64,000 nt of DNA from Rhodocollybia butyracea (Eukaryota; Basidiomycota; Agaricomycetes; Agaricales; Omphalotaceae), in assembly GCA_015501585.1 (NCBI GenBank), contig JADNRY010000115.1, forward strand, positions 123,854 to 187,853, given 5' to 3'. Made by a program: the position numbers and the translations under genes. Below, piece by piece: positions 1 to 11,929 of the stretch (position 1 is its first letter; each line of letters begins with the position of its first letter). Below the pieces are notes generated by a model. The model was given only the letters and a program-made list of their open reading frames with translations, was not told the DNA's origin and ran no database searches.

Positions 1-850
1 CGGTGTACGGAAAGTCCCAGATCCAGGCGAGGGGAACTGGCAGGTGGGGCCCATCTCACCCCCATCTCACCCCCAAGTCATACCCGGATCTTATCAGTAT
101 CTTACCAAGCTTACACTTATTGATTGGTGCGATGTTGAGGTGTCAAAAAAATAGGCCTGAGTTTATCTGTTCCAGTCAACTCCAGCCTGACAAGCAGCCA
201 GGTCCTTCAACTCTTCAACTACTTGTAACTCTCTAGCCGCTTTGAGATTTTAATTTCAATATCCAACCTCAAATGCGACTTCATTGGACATTACACGATC
301 CCCAAGGCACCCGAGAAATTTTTTTGGTCTTTCATCTGGTCTTGCATTCTTGATGCATCACAATGGGAGTCTGCCAAGAATGTTCTTTGCAGTGCCTAGT
401 ATGAGGTGTATTGACGTAGGAGATAGGCAGAATACATCATTTTCTCATGCTCAACTCATGCTCACCATGTCGTTCGCATCGTTTGTGCTAGCTCGGATTC
501 AGCTCTCGAGGCTCACATAATCCTTGCGTTTTCATGTTCTCTTTATCTATCCTCTTTGTTTCAATTGATCATGGTGGAAAAATTAAAAGAGCCAACAGCA
601 GCGGAATGTTTGCCCCATAATTCTGGTGAGATAGGTTTGTCATCTGGAGTCTTTTCTATCTTGAGAGTGGTGTAGTAACGGGGTGGCAGCCAGTCATGCC
701 AATTCTCTCGAGTGTGTGAGCGTGATGGAGCCAGATGCAGGATCCCTGGTAACTTCCATGCCTAAGATTTGTCTGACAGGTCCTAAGTCTTGGACCTCAA
801 ACTTTGAGCCAAGTTCCAGCCTTTCTTGGGATGTGAGGGCATCGATTGCC
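1..850. repeat. Dispersed repeat, left copy, no gene seen
   Basis: No convincing gene. About 100-400 is a diverged direct copy of about 3530-3785: both hold the run from the 'ctcttcaact/ccactttgagattt' region through 'cctgatgcatcacaatgg' and 'tctgccaagaatgtt'. The short reading frames in the two copies look alike only because the DNA is repeated. The rest (about 400-850) shows nothing I can assign. Confidence 0.5.
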
Positions 851-879
851 ATGTCATTGACATCTACAGCAACAATAAT

Positions 880-1445
880 AATTCCTATTCATTGTGTCAA
901 ATGTATACACACTTATCCGAAATAAGGCATGTGTACGGCAAGTTGAGAAACTCGGAGTTAAGTTTCTTGTTCCAGATTGCACTGGACTGCTTAAGTCCAT
1001 AGAGAGGTTGAAGTAGTTTGCACACCTTGTTTGTGTCGTCTCATATCCATGAGGTTGCTCCATATAGATTGCTTCATCGAGATCACGATTAAGGTATGCA
1101 CCGATGACATCCGGTGTGAATTTCAAGTCTGTATCTGGCAGCTATTACCATAAGAGTACAGAATTTTTCGAGCCATACAACTGGTGCAAATGTGTTGGTA
1201 TAATCAATTCCCGCCGCCCGGGATCTGGGAAAATCCCTTAGCCACAAGTCGGACCTTGTATCTGGTAATGGCTCCAGTGTGGTCTGAGTGTTTGAGCTTA
1301 TGAGTCCATTTGCATTTTACTAGCTTACAGTCAGCAGGAAGTTTGTCAAATACCCAAGTACCTGTAGATTGAAGCTGTTTAATTTTCTTGTCCGTAGCCT
1401 CAGACTATTGTGCTGAATCGTGGCGCGTAAGTGCATCATTATGCG
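880..1445 (-). mobile_element. Ty1/copia reverse-transcriptase relic
   Basis: Read on the - strand, three frames together give the N-terminal part of a copia-type reverse transcriptase. From 1445 down come STGTWVFDKLPADCKLV, then KCKWTHKLKHSDHTGAITRY, then KVRLVAKGFSQIPGG, then YTNTFAPVVWLEKF, and finally DVIGAYLNRDLDEAIYMEQP. These match the family order (W-V-x-K, RLVAKGF, D-x-x-x-A-Y/F-L-N-x-x-L, IYMEQP). The frame is broken by a stop near 1425, another just after IPGG (about 1201) and a frameshift near 1100, so it is dead. No LTR could be tied to it. It is separate from the 57-64 kb copia element. Confidence 0.85.
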
Positions 1446-2304
1446 ATGCAGCTCATCCGAGTAATCAGCGTTGGCATTGAATAATAATAAAAACTCATAG
1501 GGACAAGTCTCCCATCCTGCGGGTCTGCTTCAGGCCTGTGGTTTACTCAATAGTCCAGCTCAATTAAGAGAAATTCATTGAGAGAGAACTCTTGACAATA
1601 TAATTTTAATATCATTTTATAATTGGGGGTGTGTAAATTTGATTCTCGAAGATTACCATGATCTGATCCTGTTTATTAGGTGCCGTGATAGTGAGTCCAT
1701 GTTGGCGGAAATTAATTCCAGTAGAGTCCGGCTGTTTCTGGCACGTGGGACCCCGCTGTGGAGCGGAGCCGAGTATAATACTATTACAGTTCATGTCAGT
1801 GATCCTACTGACATACAAAAGATTAAATGGGGTAGTTGTTTTGCGCCTGCAATGTAGACTTGGGCAATGTTATCTACACGCAACCTAATAGTAGAGAGGG
1901 CCTTTCGGTCCTTCTCAGTCCATATGTTGAGATCAGCCTGATTTGACCTATCAGGGAGGAGTTGGCGCCGGGGGGCCAAGCTAGTTAATTAAGCCCAAAT
2001 CAGTCAAGCTATCATTCATCTTGATTTGCCACAGTCCCCGACTACTTTCCTTTTTTGCCACACATTATAGTTAGTGGCGCCGTGAGGGGGTCGGTCCGAT
2101 AGGTGGAAGCTTCCAAAGTGGATTCCGTGAGAGCCTGATACAGCTTATATACTCCAAGTACTGTAGTATCAGTGTGTTGGTGTATCTACATGTCCGTGTT
2201 TGCGTAGTAAGTACTAGCTAATGATCACTAATAAATAAGTCGCCGACATTACACACATCAGTTTATTGATCATTGTATTCTGTCTGCTTATAGGAGGCTA
2301 AAGT
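1446..2304. other. Unassigned, possible retroelement leftovers
   Basis: No gene supported. Near 2074 a stretch starting TGGCGCCGTGAGGGGGTCGG resembles a retrotransposon primer-binding site (these begin TGG, complementary to a tRNA CCA end), but no LTR end or gag was found beside it. The short open frames at 1612-1979 overlap on both strands and look random. Confidence 0.25.
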
Positions 2305-2480
2305 TTTAGCTCTTGGCTCGAATATTATTTCCATAATAGGGAAGAGGAACCCAGAGTTGCATTGGTGGGCAACCACTTCCTTGTTTTGTTCTGATTGAAT
2401 ACCGGATGTAACACTCTAGCTAATCTTTCGACATCAGCACAAGAAATGATCAAAGCGCAAAGTGGACTTTTAGGTCTCTT
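2305..2480 (+). pseudogene. PP1 N-terminal fragment (module relic)
   Basis: About 170 bp aligns by eye with 10570-10750 and with 7240-7400, the 5' parts of two PP1 pseudogenes. Shared landmarks are 'attatttccataatagggaag', 'ttccttg(t/c)tt(t/c)gttctg(a/g)ttgaatacc' and 'ctctagctaatctttcga', and 'agcacaagaaatgatcaaag'. The last part reads roughly CNTLANLSTSAQEMIKAQ, compatible with the LC-x-x-AREI stretch of PP1. Nothing downstream continues the phosphatase and no secreted-protein gene follows, so this is an orphan fragment of the repeated module. Confidence 0.6.
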
Positions 2481-3529
2481 CAGCAGTGCTAATTGCAACT
2501 TGCTCATACTTACTTGTCAGGTACACCTTTATACTCTTTCCTATAAGTACTCATTGATTTTAAATACAAGTACTAGTACTCTCGGTGCCCAGTGCAGGCC
2601 AATTTATGTTTATACTATAATAATAGGTATTTACAAGGATACGTACAATATATAGTACTTATTGTAATTGTATGATCCAAGGTACAGCTTCTTAGAGTTC
2701 AACTTCAGACGATGAAGTGGAATCGGTTCTCTGTGTAGCTCGGCCCGGTGATATGCACGCACTTAGCACGCACTTAGCACGCGCCACACCCCATGCGTAC
2801 AGCAAAATATATGTGCCGGGTCATATTGGCTTTATGGGTAGACTTGTCTGTCGAGTTTTTCGTGTAACCGGAAAGATAGAAGCAGAAGATGACAACTATG
2901 ATAAACCGTGTAACCAACCTGATGGGTATTCTTCTGACGTTTCTGTCCAGTCTCACTTGAAAGGTAAAAAAAGCAGGTGCCGGAGTACGGAGTCGATGGC
3001 AGGGATGATCACTAGAACTCAAGATTTGATGCGCGTCACTGTTCCTCGCACTTGACCTGATACATTGAAGTACCTCGTGTTAGAGGTGACGGGGAACTCA
3101 GAGGTATGAAGACAGCAAGTGGCATCAAGGACAACTATTGAGCCATTTACATCGAGAAAGTCTGGGCTATAGCTACAAAGATCTTTACAAAGGTCCAGAA
3201 GGAACATGAGACCATCAGCCTACAGCAGCCTTCCCCGGCAATCACAACTGGCGACTGAAAGGTCCGATATCGTGCTTGTTTAACAAGTGGAAGCATGTAT
3301 AGTAGAGATTGGTAGCGACAGGAGGGTGGAGAGCGATTGATCGTATTGGGCAGTTGCGATAGCCTTCTTGGACTTGACAGTGTCGGATTTGGCAATGGAT
3401 TGTGGGATGTTATCACGCTGGTTTTCGGTAAGTATTAGTAGTGCCTTACATGAACAATTCATATCTGGACTCTTTGCTTTTAGATATTAATTGCTCACGA
3501 TGTGGGGAAAGTTCCAGACCGGCCCATCC
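2481..3529. other. Unassigned; possible coding relics on - strand
   Basis: A/T-rich spacer to about 2700. From 3462 down to 2774 the - strand has short overlapping frames, one with a hydrophobic run (LVTRFIIVVIFCFYLSGY, about 2870-2925) that could be a membrane segment. I could not join them into a gene with sensible splice sites. No family recognised. Confidence 0.2.
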
Positions 3530-3842
3530 TGGCTCATCTCACCAGTATCTTACCCAGATCTTACTAGGCTTATACCAACCAATAGGTATAAGACAGTCGA
3601 GGTGCCCACTGCCAACCTGTAACTCTCTAACCACTTTGAGATTTGAATTTCAATATCCAACCTCGAATGCAACTTCATATGAAGGACACTACACAATGCC
3701 CAAGCACCCGAGCAGTGATTTTGATCTTCTATTCGGTCTTCCATTCCTGATGCATCACAATGGAAGTCTGCCAAGAATGTTAGTCAACTTCACAAGAGAT
3801 CTATTCTTCCCCGCTTTTCAAATGCCCATTGAAGCGATATGA
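3530..3842 (+). repeat. Dispersed repeat, right copy
   Basis: Second, diverged copy of about 100-400, in the same orientation about 3.4 kb away. The most similar stretch is about 3620-3785, with 'aactctctaaccactttgag' and 'ttcctgatgcatcacaatgg'. The 133-residue frame over it (3441-3842) has no recognisable domain and is not conserved in the left copy, so I do not call it a gene. Confidence 0.5.
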
Positions 3843-4171
3843 AAGTCTTAAGGGCTTTAGAGGGAATGCCTGTGGCAACGGTAACAGTGACATGTACTAT
3901 GCTCAATGTCATCCCAAAAAGCAAGATCGCTCCCTCCTGCTCACCAGCGTGCACGAGGTACTGTCCTTCCAAACGGCGAGGTTTACCTGTATGTATTGTT
4001 TGAAGCCTTCTGAAATATGGCACACAGGAAGCGAGAAGGCATTTATCTCATTTCCTCGAAACTGCTTGAATCAACCATCTATATCTTCCAAGTCCTTAAA
4101 AAGCCAAATTTTCCATCCATCCAGCCCCTCACTCGCTACTGAGCCCACAGTCGATTCTTGTCTCTTACACA

Positions 4172-4828
4172 ATGATCAATATCCTCACCAATCTCACTGC
4201 CATTGCTGCAGCAGTCACTCCCGTATTCATCTCAAATGGGAATCAAGTGTTGGACACTGCGAACGCACTGTGTAACCCATCGCAACCCATGCAGATTTTC
4301 GCAGAAGGCAACCCAGCTGCCCAACTGGTAGGTTGTGATTAATTGATTGGATCTAAATTATGATTGTTTCAACAGTATAATCTTGTCCAAGTGGACCCCA
4401 ATATTCCAACGGAATTTCAAGTGAGCCCAATCTATTTTTTGAGTAATATATGGTGTTCATGATGTCTCAGATTCAGAGCAACCATTGTGCAGGATTCTCA
4501 GTCAGCTATCCCGGCGAAACAACTGGCGCAGGACCTCTTCGTGCTCAGGCGGTCATTCAGCCGGATTCTGGAGTATTTTTCACAATCAGTCCAGCTATCA
4601 ATGGAGGGGCTGGTCCCCCGTTCAAGTGAGTTGTTCACAAGTTATTTGATTATTGCTTGCTCCCCCATCACTGACTATTGGCATGGTCACAGTATCATCT
4701 ACGAAAGTGCCAATTCGGGACCTTTATATTTGACAGGATGGGAGCCTGATCTTACCTTCAGTACTACTGGCCCTGTACATGTGCTTCCCAAGTTTCATTC
4801 CATCCTAGCCCTGACTAGATATTCTTAA
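4172..4828 (+). CDS. Small secreted protein (hypothetical)
   Basis: Four exons inferred from GT-AG introns: 4172-4327, 4376-4420, 4471-4625 and 4693-4828, giving 163 residues and stop TAA. All phases agree and no internal stop is met. The N-terminus (ATG at 4172; ILTNLTAIAAAVTPVF) is weakly hydrophobic and could be a signal peptide, but it lacks the usual basic start. The middle is rich in Gly, Pro and Asn (NCAG-like, GETTGAGPLRAQA, ISPAINGGAGPP), as in many agaricomycete small secreted proteins. An alternative 3' end is possible: 'gtacatgtg' at about 4777 could splice to a CAG near 4870, adding a QQWDF-type end reminiscent of beta-trefoil proteins. Family not recognised. Confidence 0.55.
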
Positions 4829-5200
4829 TTAGTTGACCTTTGAGCATAAGAACGCTGATGATTTGCGCCAGCAGTGGGATTTTGTTGGTATGTTCTTCTC
4901 TTTAACTCTAGCAACATTTCGTGCTGAAGCTCCTTGGTATAGAGAACTGAGATGTACTGCCAAGAACGTTCGCAGTGTGCACTGCTATTTCACAAGTCAT
5001 CTTTTGGAACTATTACAATGGAATGGAATTGGGAGTTGAAGAGTTTTCTTATCACATGCTTTGTATAAATGTAAAAAAAAATGTTCTTTACTCAGAGTTG
5101 AAATCCTTGATTCGTGACTTCTGCCATACATATTACCGTCAGTTGGTCAGTTGGCCCTTCGACACATTCAATGTTGACCATCTGGGTGCCTGGAGCGACA
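4829..5200. other. Intergenic, nothing clear
   Basis: Possible alternative last exon of the preceding gene near 4870. Otherwise no feature seen. Confidence 0.3.
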
Positions 5201-5219
5201 TAATTAATAATTGCTATAA

Positions 5220-6980
5220 GTGATTTCTATTGCAAGATGAGCGTTGGAAGGTATTAATTTTGAATCTGAGGAATAGACAGTTGAGAGGCGTAAGTGGTTG
5301 AGAAGGCTCCGAGCAAAATGTAATCGAGAAATCCGGACTCGTAGTGGTGCCGACTCTCCATTGACCGAAGGCATCCGAAGCACGAATACAGTACAGTGGG
5401 CGAGAGACTCGTTGAGACACCCGCAATTTATCAGTAACAAGAGCCCTTGGCAATTGCGTAGAATCCAATTCTGCCGCCAGAAGTTTGGTCTGAAAATCCG
5501 GGTCACAATGATTTTTCTGTGGTGAGTAGAAATTCCTGTCTGCAGCGTGATGCTCAGGTCGGTGTACCTATCCAGCTTCTCGGAGTCGCAGGGGAAGCCT
5601 GATACATCGGATGTTGGGAGCAATACTAGAAAATTGTAGAGCTAGTTTGTAGTTTGCAACACTATCGCAAAAACGAGTCCTAAACGTGGTCAAATACGGT
5701 AGGTTGCTGTAGTTGGAGATCGAAAGAATACAGCCACATTTCAAGAAGGTTCAGAATAGAATCCATCGATCGAAGCAAGAACAGCCATTGTAAAACACAC
5801 TTTATTAGCTCCCTGACTCCGTCGACGTGAATAAAAAGGGCAAACGCTTGGGGATTTGGGGAATTTTACAAGTTTTGAATCCAACGGCCATATACTTATT
5901 AGAAAACAAGGGAACAGGAAATAAAAAAGGGAACAGGCGAGATGAGTGCTCACAGGGTCGTCTATAGCACCATAATTGGACAAGCTAAGCTGAGGCTGTT
6001 TGTCATGGAAGAGTTTTCTACCCAACCGACTCCTCTCTGATTTATTGACATTGACAGAGAGTCGCCCTTTTGGCTAAGATTAAGTACTGGGAAAATTCCG
6101 ACTGGACATTTTGGCCAACGGATCCGGTCTATGGATCACATGAAAAGGGTGGGTGACAATTTACCTGACCTTATTTAAACTCCGCTACCTTATGGCTACC
6201 TTATGTATTAAAACTACCTTAAACTACCTTAAACTACCTTTAAGGACCTTAAAGGACCTTATTGAACAATTTACCTTATTTGACCTTATTACCTTATTGT
6301 ACCTTATCTTAAAACCAAAAGATATAGAGCTCATGCTTGCTCCAATTGCCTACCAGCATCCCCTATGCAATATTCCAGTTACCATAAGCCCATATACTAG
6401 TATTTTGGTAACATTAAATCCTAATTCATATGTAGGCAATACTTGGGCGATACCATTTCAGCCAAGTTCCTGTTACCATAAGCACCCAATTAGCTCCTAA
6501 TAGGCTGGTCATCGGATAATCCAAACCTGGTGTGTTGTTGCGCAATACTTCCACTGGACAGAAGTTGGCAAAGTGCTGCTACATACCTTCCTTTCATGTA
6601 CAACCTTATTACTTAGATGAAATAGTGGGTTAAAAGGATAACTTGGCCACATATACTTGGTATAGAACTAAGAATACTTGTCGCTACTTGGTAATCTTAG
6701 AAATAATGGTTGAGCATGTTCGTAGACAGTGGGAAATCCTTGATCACATTCGTAAGGTAGCGGACTCACGATTTCAATATAAATAAGGTAGCGGAGTTTG
6801 AAAAATAAGGTCGAACCTGAAAGCATATATTTTTATTTCGAGGGAATCTTCAGTGGAAGGCAGGGTGGGAGGATAACTTCAAGGATTATAGGATTACATA
6901 GATGTATCTGCAAACATTCGTTAGCTTTGGAGATAGAATGCCAGTGGGGATACATGCTGTGGTTTATTAACCTCGTATCT
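5220..6980 (-). pseudogene. Decayed locus, left copy (split by MITE)
   Basis: This stretch is a diverged direct copy of 16680-17640. Matching landmarks: 'ggcatccgaagcacgaatacagtacag' here and 'ggcatctgaagaaccagcacagtacag' there; 'cctgtctgcag' followed by 'tatccag'; 'gggaacaggcgaaatga'-like text near 5930 and 17310; and 'ttttatttcgag' then 'acatagatgtatctgc' near 6830-6915 and 17530-17610. The - strand frames contain hydrophobic stretches in both copies, so the ancestor may have been a membrane-protein gene, but no intact frame remains. A MITE-like element (6168-6813) interrupts this copy only. Confidence 0.45.
6168..6813. mobile_element. MITE-like element with CCTTA-rich interior
   Basis: The ends are inverted repeats of about 27 bp. 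The left begins 'gaccttatttaaactccgct' and the right end read in reverse begins 'gaccttatttttcaaactcc', both followed by 'gctacctta'. The left interior holds many 'accttat/accttaa' repeats (6170-6310). About 645 bp, no coding capacity. The duplicated sister locus at 16.7-17.65 kb lacks it. No certain target-site duplication; 'acctga' occurs at both edges. Confidence 0.65.
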
Positions 6981-7039
6981 ATACTCTGAGTAGTACACCG
7001 TGAAGAGACAACAGAAAAGTCCATCATGGTTGGGAGCAC

Positions 7040-7995
7040 AGTGTGCGAAAATCTGAAAATCAGGGCGCTAGAATTGAGCGCTGAATTGATAATTGCGCTT
7101 TACTAGTCCCATGTCGGTAAAAGACCTCAAGGACCAAAAACGACACTGCCGTGGATGAGCGCGTCATCGCGTCGACGGTCTGTTCACAGCTAGCAATGCT
7201 CGAACGTTTGAACTTTCAATTTCAGTGCTCAGCGCTCAGCTCCTAGCTCAATTATTTCCATAATAGAGAAGAAGAGGCACCTAGAGTCACGTTTGAAATT
7301 TGACGGTTGGCAAGCACTTCGAGGTTCCTTGCTTTGTTCTGATTGAATACTGGAAGTAATATCTCCTTCGACGCCAGCACAAGAAAAAGTGGCTACGGGT
7401 ATCAACCGAATTTATGATGAACCGCAGGGTTGGGATTATCTTGGGATTATCAGTCCGGACTTGCAGTAAATACAAAGAGTCATGATAACCTCCTAGTATA
7501 ACCAATGTTCCTGATACAGGTGCGTCTTTTTTTTCTACCACATGACATTCAACTCATTTCCTCTTTTCTCTTACTATTAGGTCTCCTCTGTGATCTGTTA
7601 TGGTCAGAACCTGACAAAGGCATCCCAGGATGGTCAGAGAACGACCATGGAATACGATACATATACCGAATTTACGGATTCTATGATGAATGTGCGCTGT
7701 GCCGCAGGGTTGGGATTGTCAGTCTGGACTTGGAGTGGATGGAGCAAATAGTCATGCAGCCTGTTCCGAATCCTGGTGCGTCTTCTTTTGTCTAAACCGC
7801 ATGACATCCGACTTACCTTCTCTTTGAATTTTCTTCTAGGCCGGTCTCCTCTGCGATAGCTGCTACGGTCAGATCCTGACGAAGACATCCCAGGATGGTC
7901 AGAGAACGATCGCGGACTATCGTTGGTCCACACGTCATCTCATGTTTCCTTCAAAAACACAATATGGACCTAATAGTAATTTGTCGAGCTCATCG
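7040..7995 (+). pseudogene. PP1 catalytic-subunit pseudogene, module 1
   Basis: Recognisable phosphatase pieces are [20 protein letters not shown] (7580-7650), [10 protein letters not shown] (about 7670), [10 protein letters not shown], and after a second intron copy SFLQKHNMDLIVICRAHRV (about 7940-8000). In PP1 these belong to the [30 protein letters not shown] and CRAHQVV motifs. Their order here is scrambled: the exon after the intron is followed by the earlier RIYGFYDEC text and then the intron and exon again, so the gene has an internal duplication. The metal-binding GDxHG and GNHE motifs are absent and the frame is broken. The intron (gtgcgtc...tctag, following a DTG codon run) is kept, so it is a DNA-level copy, not a retrocopy. 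Confidence 0.8.
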
Positions 7996-8504
7996 AGTCC
8001 GCCTTGCCTGTCACCCGTCACTTTTTCTTTATTATGGCCGCTTCATCATATCATCTGGCAGTACTTATCGATATCTCGCCCAATTCCTGTAGTATTGCTA
8101 GCAGTTCCCCTGGCTCACCATTATTCTATCACTTGCATATTAAATCCTTCCCCAAAATCTCTCTCTCGTCCTCCTACTGGTGCGTTAATGACAAAGACCA
8201 TCAATTTATGGTTCCGTGCGATGGAAATCAAAGCCCTGACAGAACGCGCGTTGATTAAAATCCATATCAAAGGTATATACAGGACTCCACAAGACTTCAG
8301 TGGTTCTTCAGCGGTTCTTCTGGCTTTAATGAGCATATATGCTTGCTTTTGGCCCCCGGAATAATTCCTTAAGCAGATTCCCCGTGCAATTTCCGTGTAA
8401 ACGGCTGTAACATAGATGACAATATAGTGAATAAATATATCTACAATTTTACATATCGAGGTGCTGAGCCCACGTCCTGATCTGAATTCATCAATTTGGT
8501 GAGG
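7996..8504. repeat. Module spacer between PP1 relic and secreted gene
   Basis: Noncoding. Similar text lies between the convergent genes in other modules, for example about 11530-11900 and 31200-31690: 'gctcatcatatcat' type stretches, 'tcctgtagt', 'ctggctcaccattattctat', and 'gtgaataaatat'. It would hold the 3' ends of both genes. Confidence 0.6.
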
Positions 8505-9477
8505 TCAACGCCTATCTGGATCATTCAAGTACAACTGCAGGTGATGCGCAAGGGTGTGTTCTGTCCTGGTCCATGGAATATGGCGGTTGACCGGGACCGT
8601 TGGGGGAGCTGGCGTTGGCAGTACGGGGGCACGGGCGGGCCCAGCTGCACCATTCAAGTAATGCGCGAGACCTGGTGCTTCCGGCTCTGTCTTGAAAACA
8701 TGTTGGGCCTTCGCTTGCTCCACTTCAACCTCCAAAAACTTCAGGAACGTGTCGAGTTTGCCTTGGATTGCTGGATCTTTCTCAGGACAGTTTCGACCTC
8801 CATTGAATGCAAGGATCCCGAATACCCCAGGCGAGCCGTTAGGGTAATGAAGCTCACCATAGGCTCGTATCTGCGTTGACCCTGATGACATCGGGTGACA
8901 AACAGTGAACCCAAGGCAACGACTCGGCTCGCAAATCCCTCCCTTGATAGCAAAATAAACCACCAGCTCTGCCTTAGCAATGCCAACGGGAACATAGTCT
9001 CTCCCCCAAGTAATACCAGCACGAAAGAGATCATGCAAGGCGGTGTTCTGATTTATATTGTCTTCGTGTGGTTTCAAAATCGCTTGCAAGGCCCAGTCAA
9101 CTCGTTCTCTTGCTGAAACGGCCGCCAGGCGATAGTGCGCCTTTTCCGCTTTCTCTGTGTCAGGCCTCGGTCTACCTTTGAAATCAAGAAAAGACGCTTC
9201 GTACTAGAATCGTGGAAAAAGATAAATATGAAGATGGGACTTGTAACAGGTCTCAGAAGAAAAAACTAACAGGACTATGAGGTTTACAAAGCCTACTAGA
9301 AAGAGATAGTGCAGGTGTAAGAAGCTTAGGAGGTAGCCCGTTAGCCTGATGAGGCTTCAATTTATGCTGCGCCGCAGGCTTTTTAGGCCTTTGATGAACG
9401 TTGACAGGTAGCGCACACCCAGTGCTGGTGAACAGGAGCATGGCAAGAAGACATAGACAGACAACCTTGGGTTGCAT
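8505..9477 (-). CDS. Array secreted protein, copy 1 (intact)
   Basis: Two exons: 9477-9271 and 9203-8505, joined across a 67 nt intron (gttagt...ttctag), giving 301 residues. The start ATG (9477) opens MQPKVVCLCLLAMLLFTSTG, a clear signal peptide with probable cleavage after GCA or ALP. A Pro/Lys-rich linker ends at the splice. The second exon contains FLDFKGRPRP, then a block shared by all copies: YFAIKGGICEP, GFTVCHP, YGELHYPNGSPG-FGILAF, and a helix-like FLKFLEVEVEQAKA. Two or three Cys in the GICEP...C...VC block suggest a disulphide. The gene converges on a PP1 relic. A TATA-like TTTATATG (reverse CATATAAA) lies at 9566-9573, about 90 bp upstream. No known family recognised; secretion is inferred from the signal peptide. 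Confidence 0.75.
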
Positions 9478-9681
9478 AATGAGTATGAGAAAGAACGAAT
9501 ATGGGAGAAGTCGAATGGTGCACTGAACCAGCAGCTGAGGGGATGTTTTTTTTTCACTTTCTTCATTTATATGATTCTCGCACCTCATTTCAAATTTGAT
9601 TAGCCGCATTTTTTGTGATGGTATTTTCGAGCCTTGAAAGTTGAAACAGATTGAAACCTATATTGAAACTCCATGTTCTAA

Positions 9682-10134
9682 GGCTCTGTTCAGTAGCGAG
9701 ATCACCCTGAACTTGAACGTGAACCTCAAGTTTCATATTTCCATATACAATATGAGTGACAATCCGGACCTCAGTCGCCGGTCACCTTACCACTGCGCGC
9801 TAACGCGTGCAATCAATAAGAAAGCCACTGCTAGCATACCACCGCGCTGCCCACCGGATTTTGGGCTTTGTGGATGCCCATTGACGCATTTTCTGACCGT
9901 TCGATGATGTATGTTGACTGCCAGCAACTCCCTCTTCTGTTTTATAAGCCATGAGGAAAGAAAAAGAGTACGCGTGCGGGGCTCTGCGCGTCTGGTCACA
10001 ATTATTACATCTAGTTACAAGACATAGCGTCACATCAAAATCACATCAGACGAGGTTTCGACTTTACTTAATATAGGAATTTGAAACTTGAAGTTCACCT
10101 TGGGTTCAGGGTGAACTTGCTACTGAACAGAGCC
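9682..10134. mobile_element. PIF/Harbinger-type MITE with TAA duplication
   Basis: A 453 bp element. The left end begins GGCTCTGTTCAGTAGCGAG and the right end in reverse begins GGCTCTGTTCAGTAGCAAG, continuing as an imperfect inverted repeat of about 60 bp (both contain 'tcaccctgaac' and 'tcaagtttca'). It is flanked by TAA on each side (9679-9681 and 10135-10137). GG-start TIRs and a 3 bp TAA/TTA duplication are typical of PIF/Harbinger elements. It sits upstream of array copy 1. The matching place in module 2 (about 13090) lacks it, so it arrived after duplication. Confidence 0.85.
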
Positions 10135-10384
10135 TAAGTTCTTAGCCTGAACATGGGCTGCACCGCCTTGCACTGCCTAACAAAGAGCCAGAACATCCTT
10201 AGCCGATTGATCCCTCTAAAGTACTTATATAGGCTTTGCCTTATGTCCTGGACACCCAAGTAGAGCATTTTGTATGGTGTCCATCCAGATCTGAGAGTGC
10301 CTATTTTCTCGCTTCATGGTGTACTATAAAAATGGAGCCTAGAGTCTAGATTGCAGGCATTGAAAGGAAAAAGGAAAGACGGTC

Positions 10385-11480
10385 GTGCAGGGCCGTAGAA
10401 AATCAGGGCGCTAGATGAAACGAGCCCTTAGTTGACCATTTGTTCGTATTCGTATTGCCAGCTCCGTCCTCCATCTCCTACAATCAACAACAAAGATGAC
10501 ATTGCCGTGGCTGACGCGATAATGCGTCGACTGTCCGTTCACTTAGCGGTGCTCGAAGTTTTACAAGTTTTAGCTCCTGGTTCAATTATTTCCTGCATAA
10601 TAGGGAAGAAGAGGAACCCACCGCCAACCCAGAGTTGTGTTGGTTGGCAAACACTTCCTTGCTTCGTTCTGGTTGAATACCAGAAGTAATGTGTAACGCT
10701 CTAGCTAATCTTTCGATGCCAGCACAAGAAATGATCAAAGTGGCTCCAACTCTATAATTTGCACTTCCAGCTGATATCACGCCAATATTAGGACCTTTGC
10801 TTCTGTTTGAATACCCGCCAGAAACAAACTATCTCTTCCCCGTGGGCCCGAGGATAAAATCCCTGGAAACAAGTTGTCTTTTACACATCTACAGGATCTC
10901 AATCAACATTCAGTATTTAATACCCGGAAAACTTTTTCTTCCTACTGCGCTGGAATCGAAATCACTTATGCACGAGTATTCACCAAATTTATGGATTCTG
11001 TGATGAATGTACAAGCCCAGGGTTGGAGCTTGGGATTGTCAGTCTGGACTTGCAGTGGATGGAGCAAACACGAGAGTCATGCTATAACCGATGTTCCAGA
11101 TACTGGTGCGTCTTTTTTATCTATGTACCCCATGGCATTCGACTTACCTTCCCTTTATATTTTCTTCTAGGTCTCCTCTATGGTCAGAGGTCACAGGATG
11201 GTCAGAGAATGACCATGGAGTATCGTTTACATTCGTCCTGGACATCGTTTCACGTTTCCATCATTTGTCGAGCTCATACAGATCGCCTTTCTTCGAATCC
11301 GCTTTGGCCCTTGCTTCTCCTCCGCTGACCGTCCATGTCACTTTTACTTTATTACAGCTACTCCATCGTATCATTCAGCACTTGTCGATATCTTGTTTAC
11401 ATTTGGCCCGGACATCGTTTCACAAAAACACAATATGGACCTTATTGCAATTTATCGAGCTCATCAGGTTGGCCTTTCCT
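10385..11480 (+). pseudogene. PP1 catalytic-subunit pseudogene, module 2
   Basis: Fragments in PP1 order: AQEMIK (about 10728), LLFEYPPETNYLFP (10800-10840; PP1 reads FEYGGFPPE-NYLFLGD), a KSLET-CLL stretch (10860-10885), a KYPENFFLL-type stretch (10920), then the VPDTG codon run (about 11091-11106), the usual intron, LLYGQRSQDGQ (frame-shifted [18 protein letters not shown]), and CRAHTDR (about 11265). Several frame breaks and stops, and no intact GDxHG, GDxVDRG or GNHE catalytic motif. It is followed by module spacer and the convergent secreted-protein copy 2. Confidence 0.75.
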
Positions 11481-11929
11481 CGAATCCGCTTTGGCCCCTC
11501 AGGTCACTTTTCTGTATTATAATAATGGCTGCTCCATCATATGATATATCATCCAGTTCTATATCTTGCACAAGTCCTGTAGTACTACCAGCATTTCACC
11601 AGGCTCACCATTATTCTATTCCTTGTTTGTTAAATCCTTCTCCAAAATCTCTCACTCACCCTCCTACACCAATTTCCTGGTAACCCCTTGCAATATTGTT
11701 TTGAAGTCGAAGCCTTGACAGAAGGGGCCTATAAATTGGCTATTGTTGATTATTTAAAATCCGTATCAAAAGACTCTAACGGTTCTTCTCTTGTCCAATG
11801 AGCATATATGCCCGTGCAAGTGAATTTCCACGTGAACGGTTGTAACGCAGATGACTATATAGTGAATAAATATATTTACAATTTTACATATTGAGGTGCT
11901 GACCACGTCCTGATCTCAATTTGGTGAGG
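11481..11929. repeat. Module spacer, module 2
   Basis: Noncoding text shared with 8000-8500: 'cctgtagtactaccagc', 'ggctcaccattattctatt', 'gtgaataaatatat...acaattttacatat..aggtgctga' before the 3' end of the secreted-protein gene. 'ctcatcaggttggcctttcctcgaatccgctttggcccctc' near 11460 repeats text at about 11270-11315, so this spacer holds a second partial PP1 3' copy. Confidence 0.55.

Noticed and set aside
7634..9034. - strand frames of 97-99 residues near the first module
   Set aside because: Antisense to the PP1 relic or out-of-frame with array copy 1.
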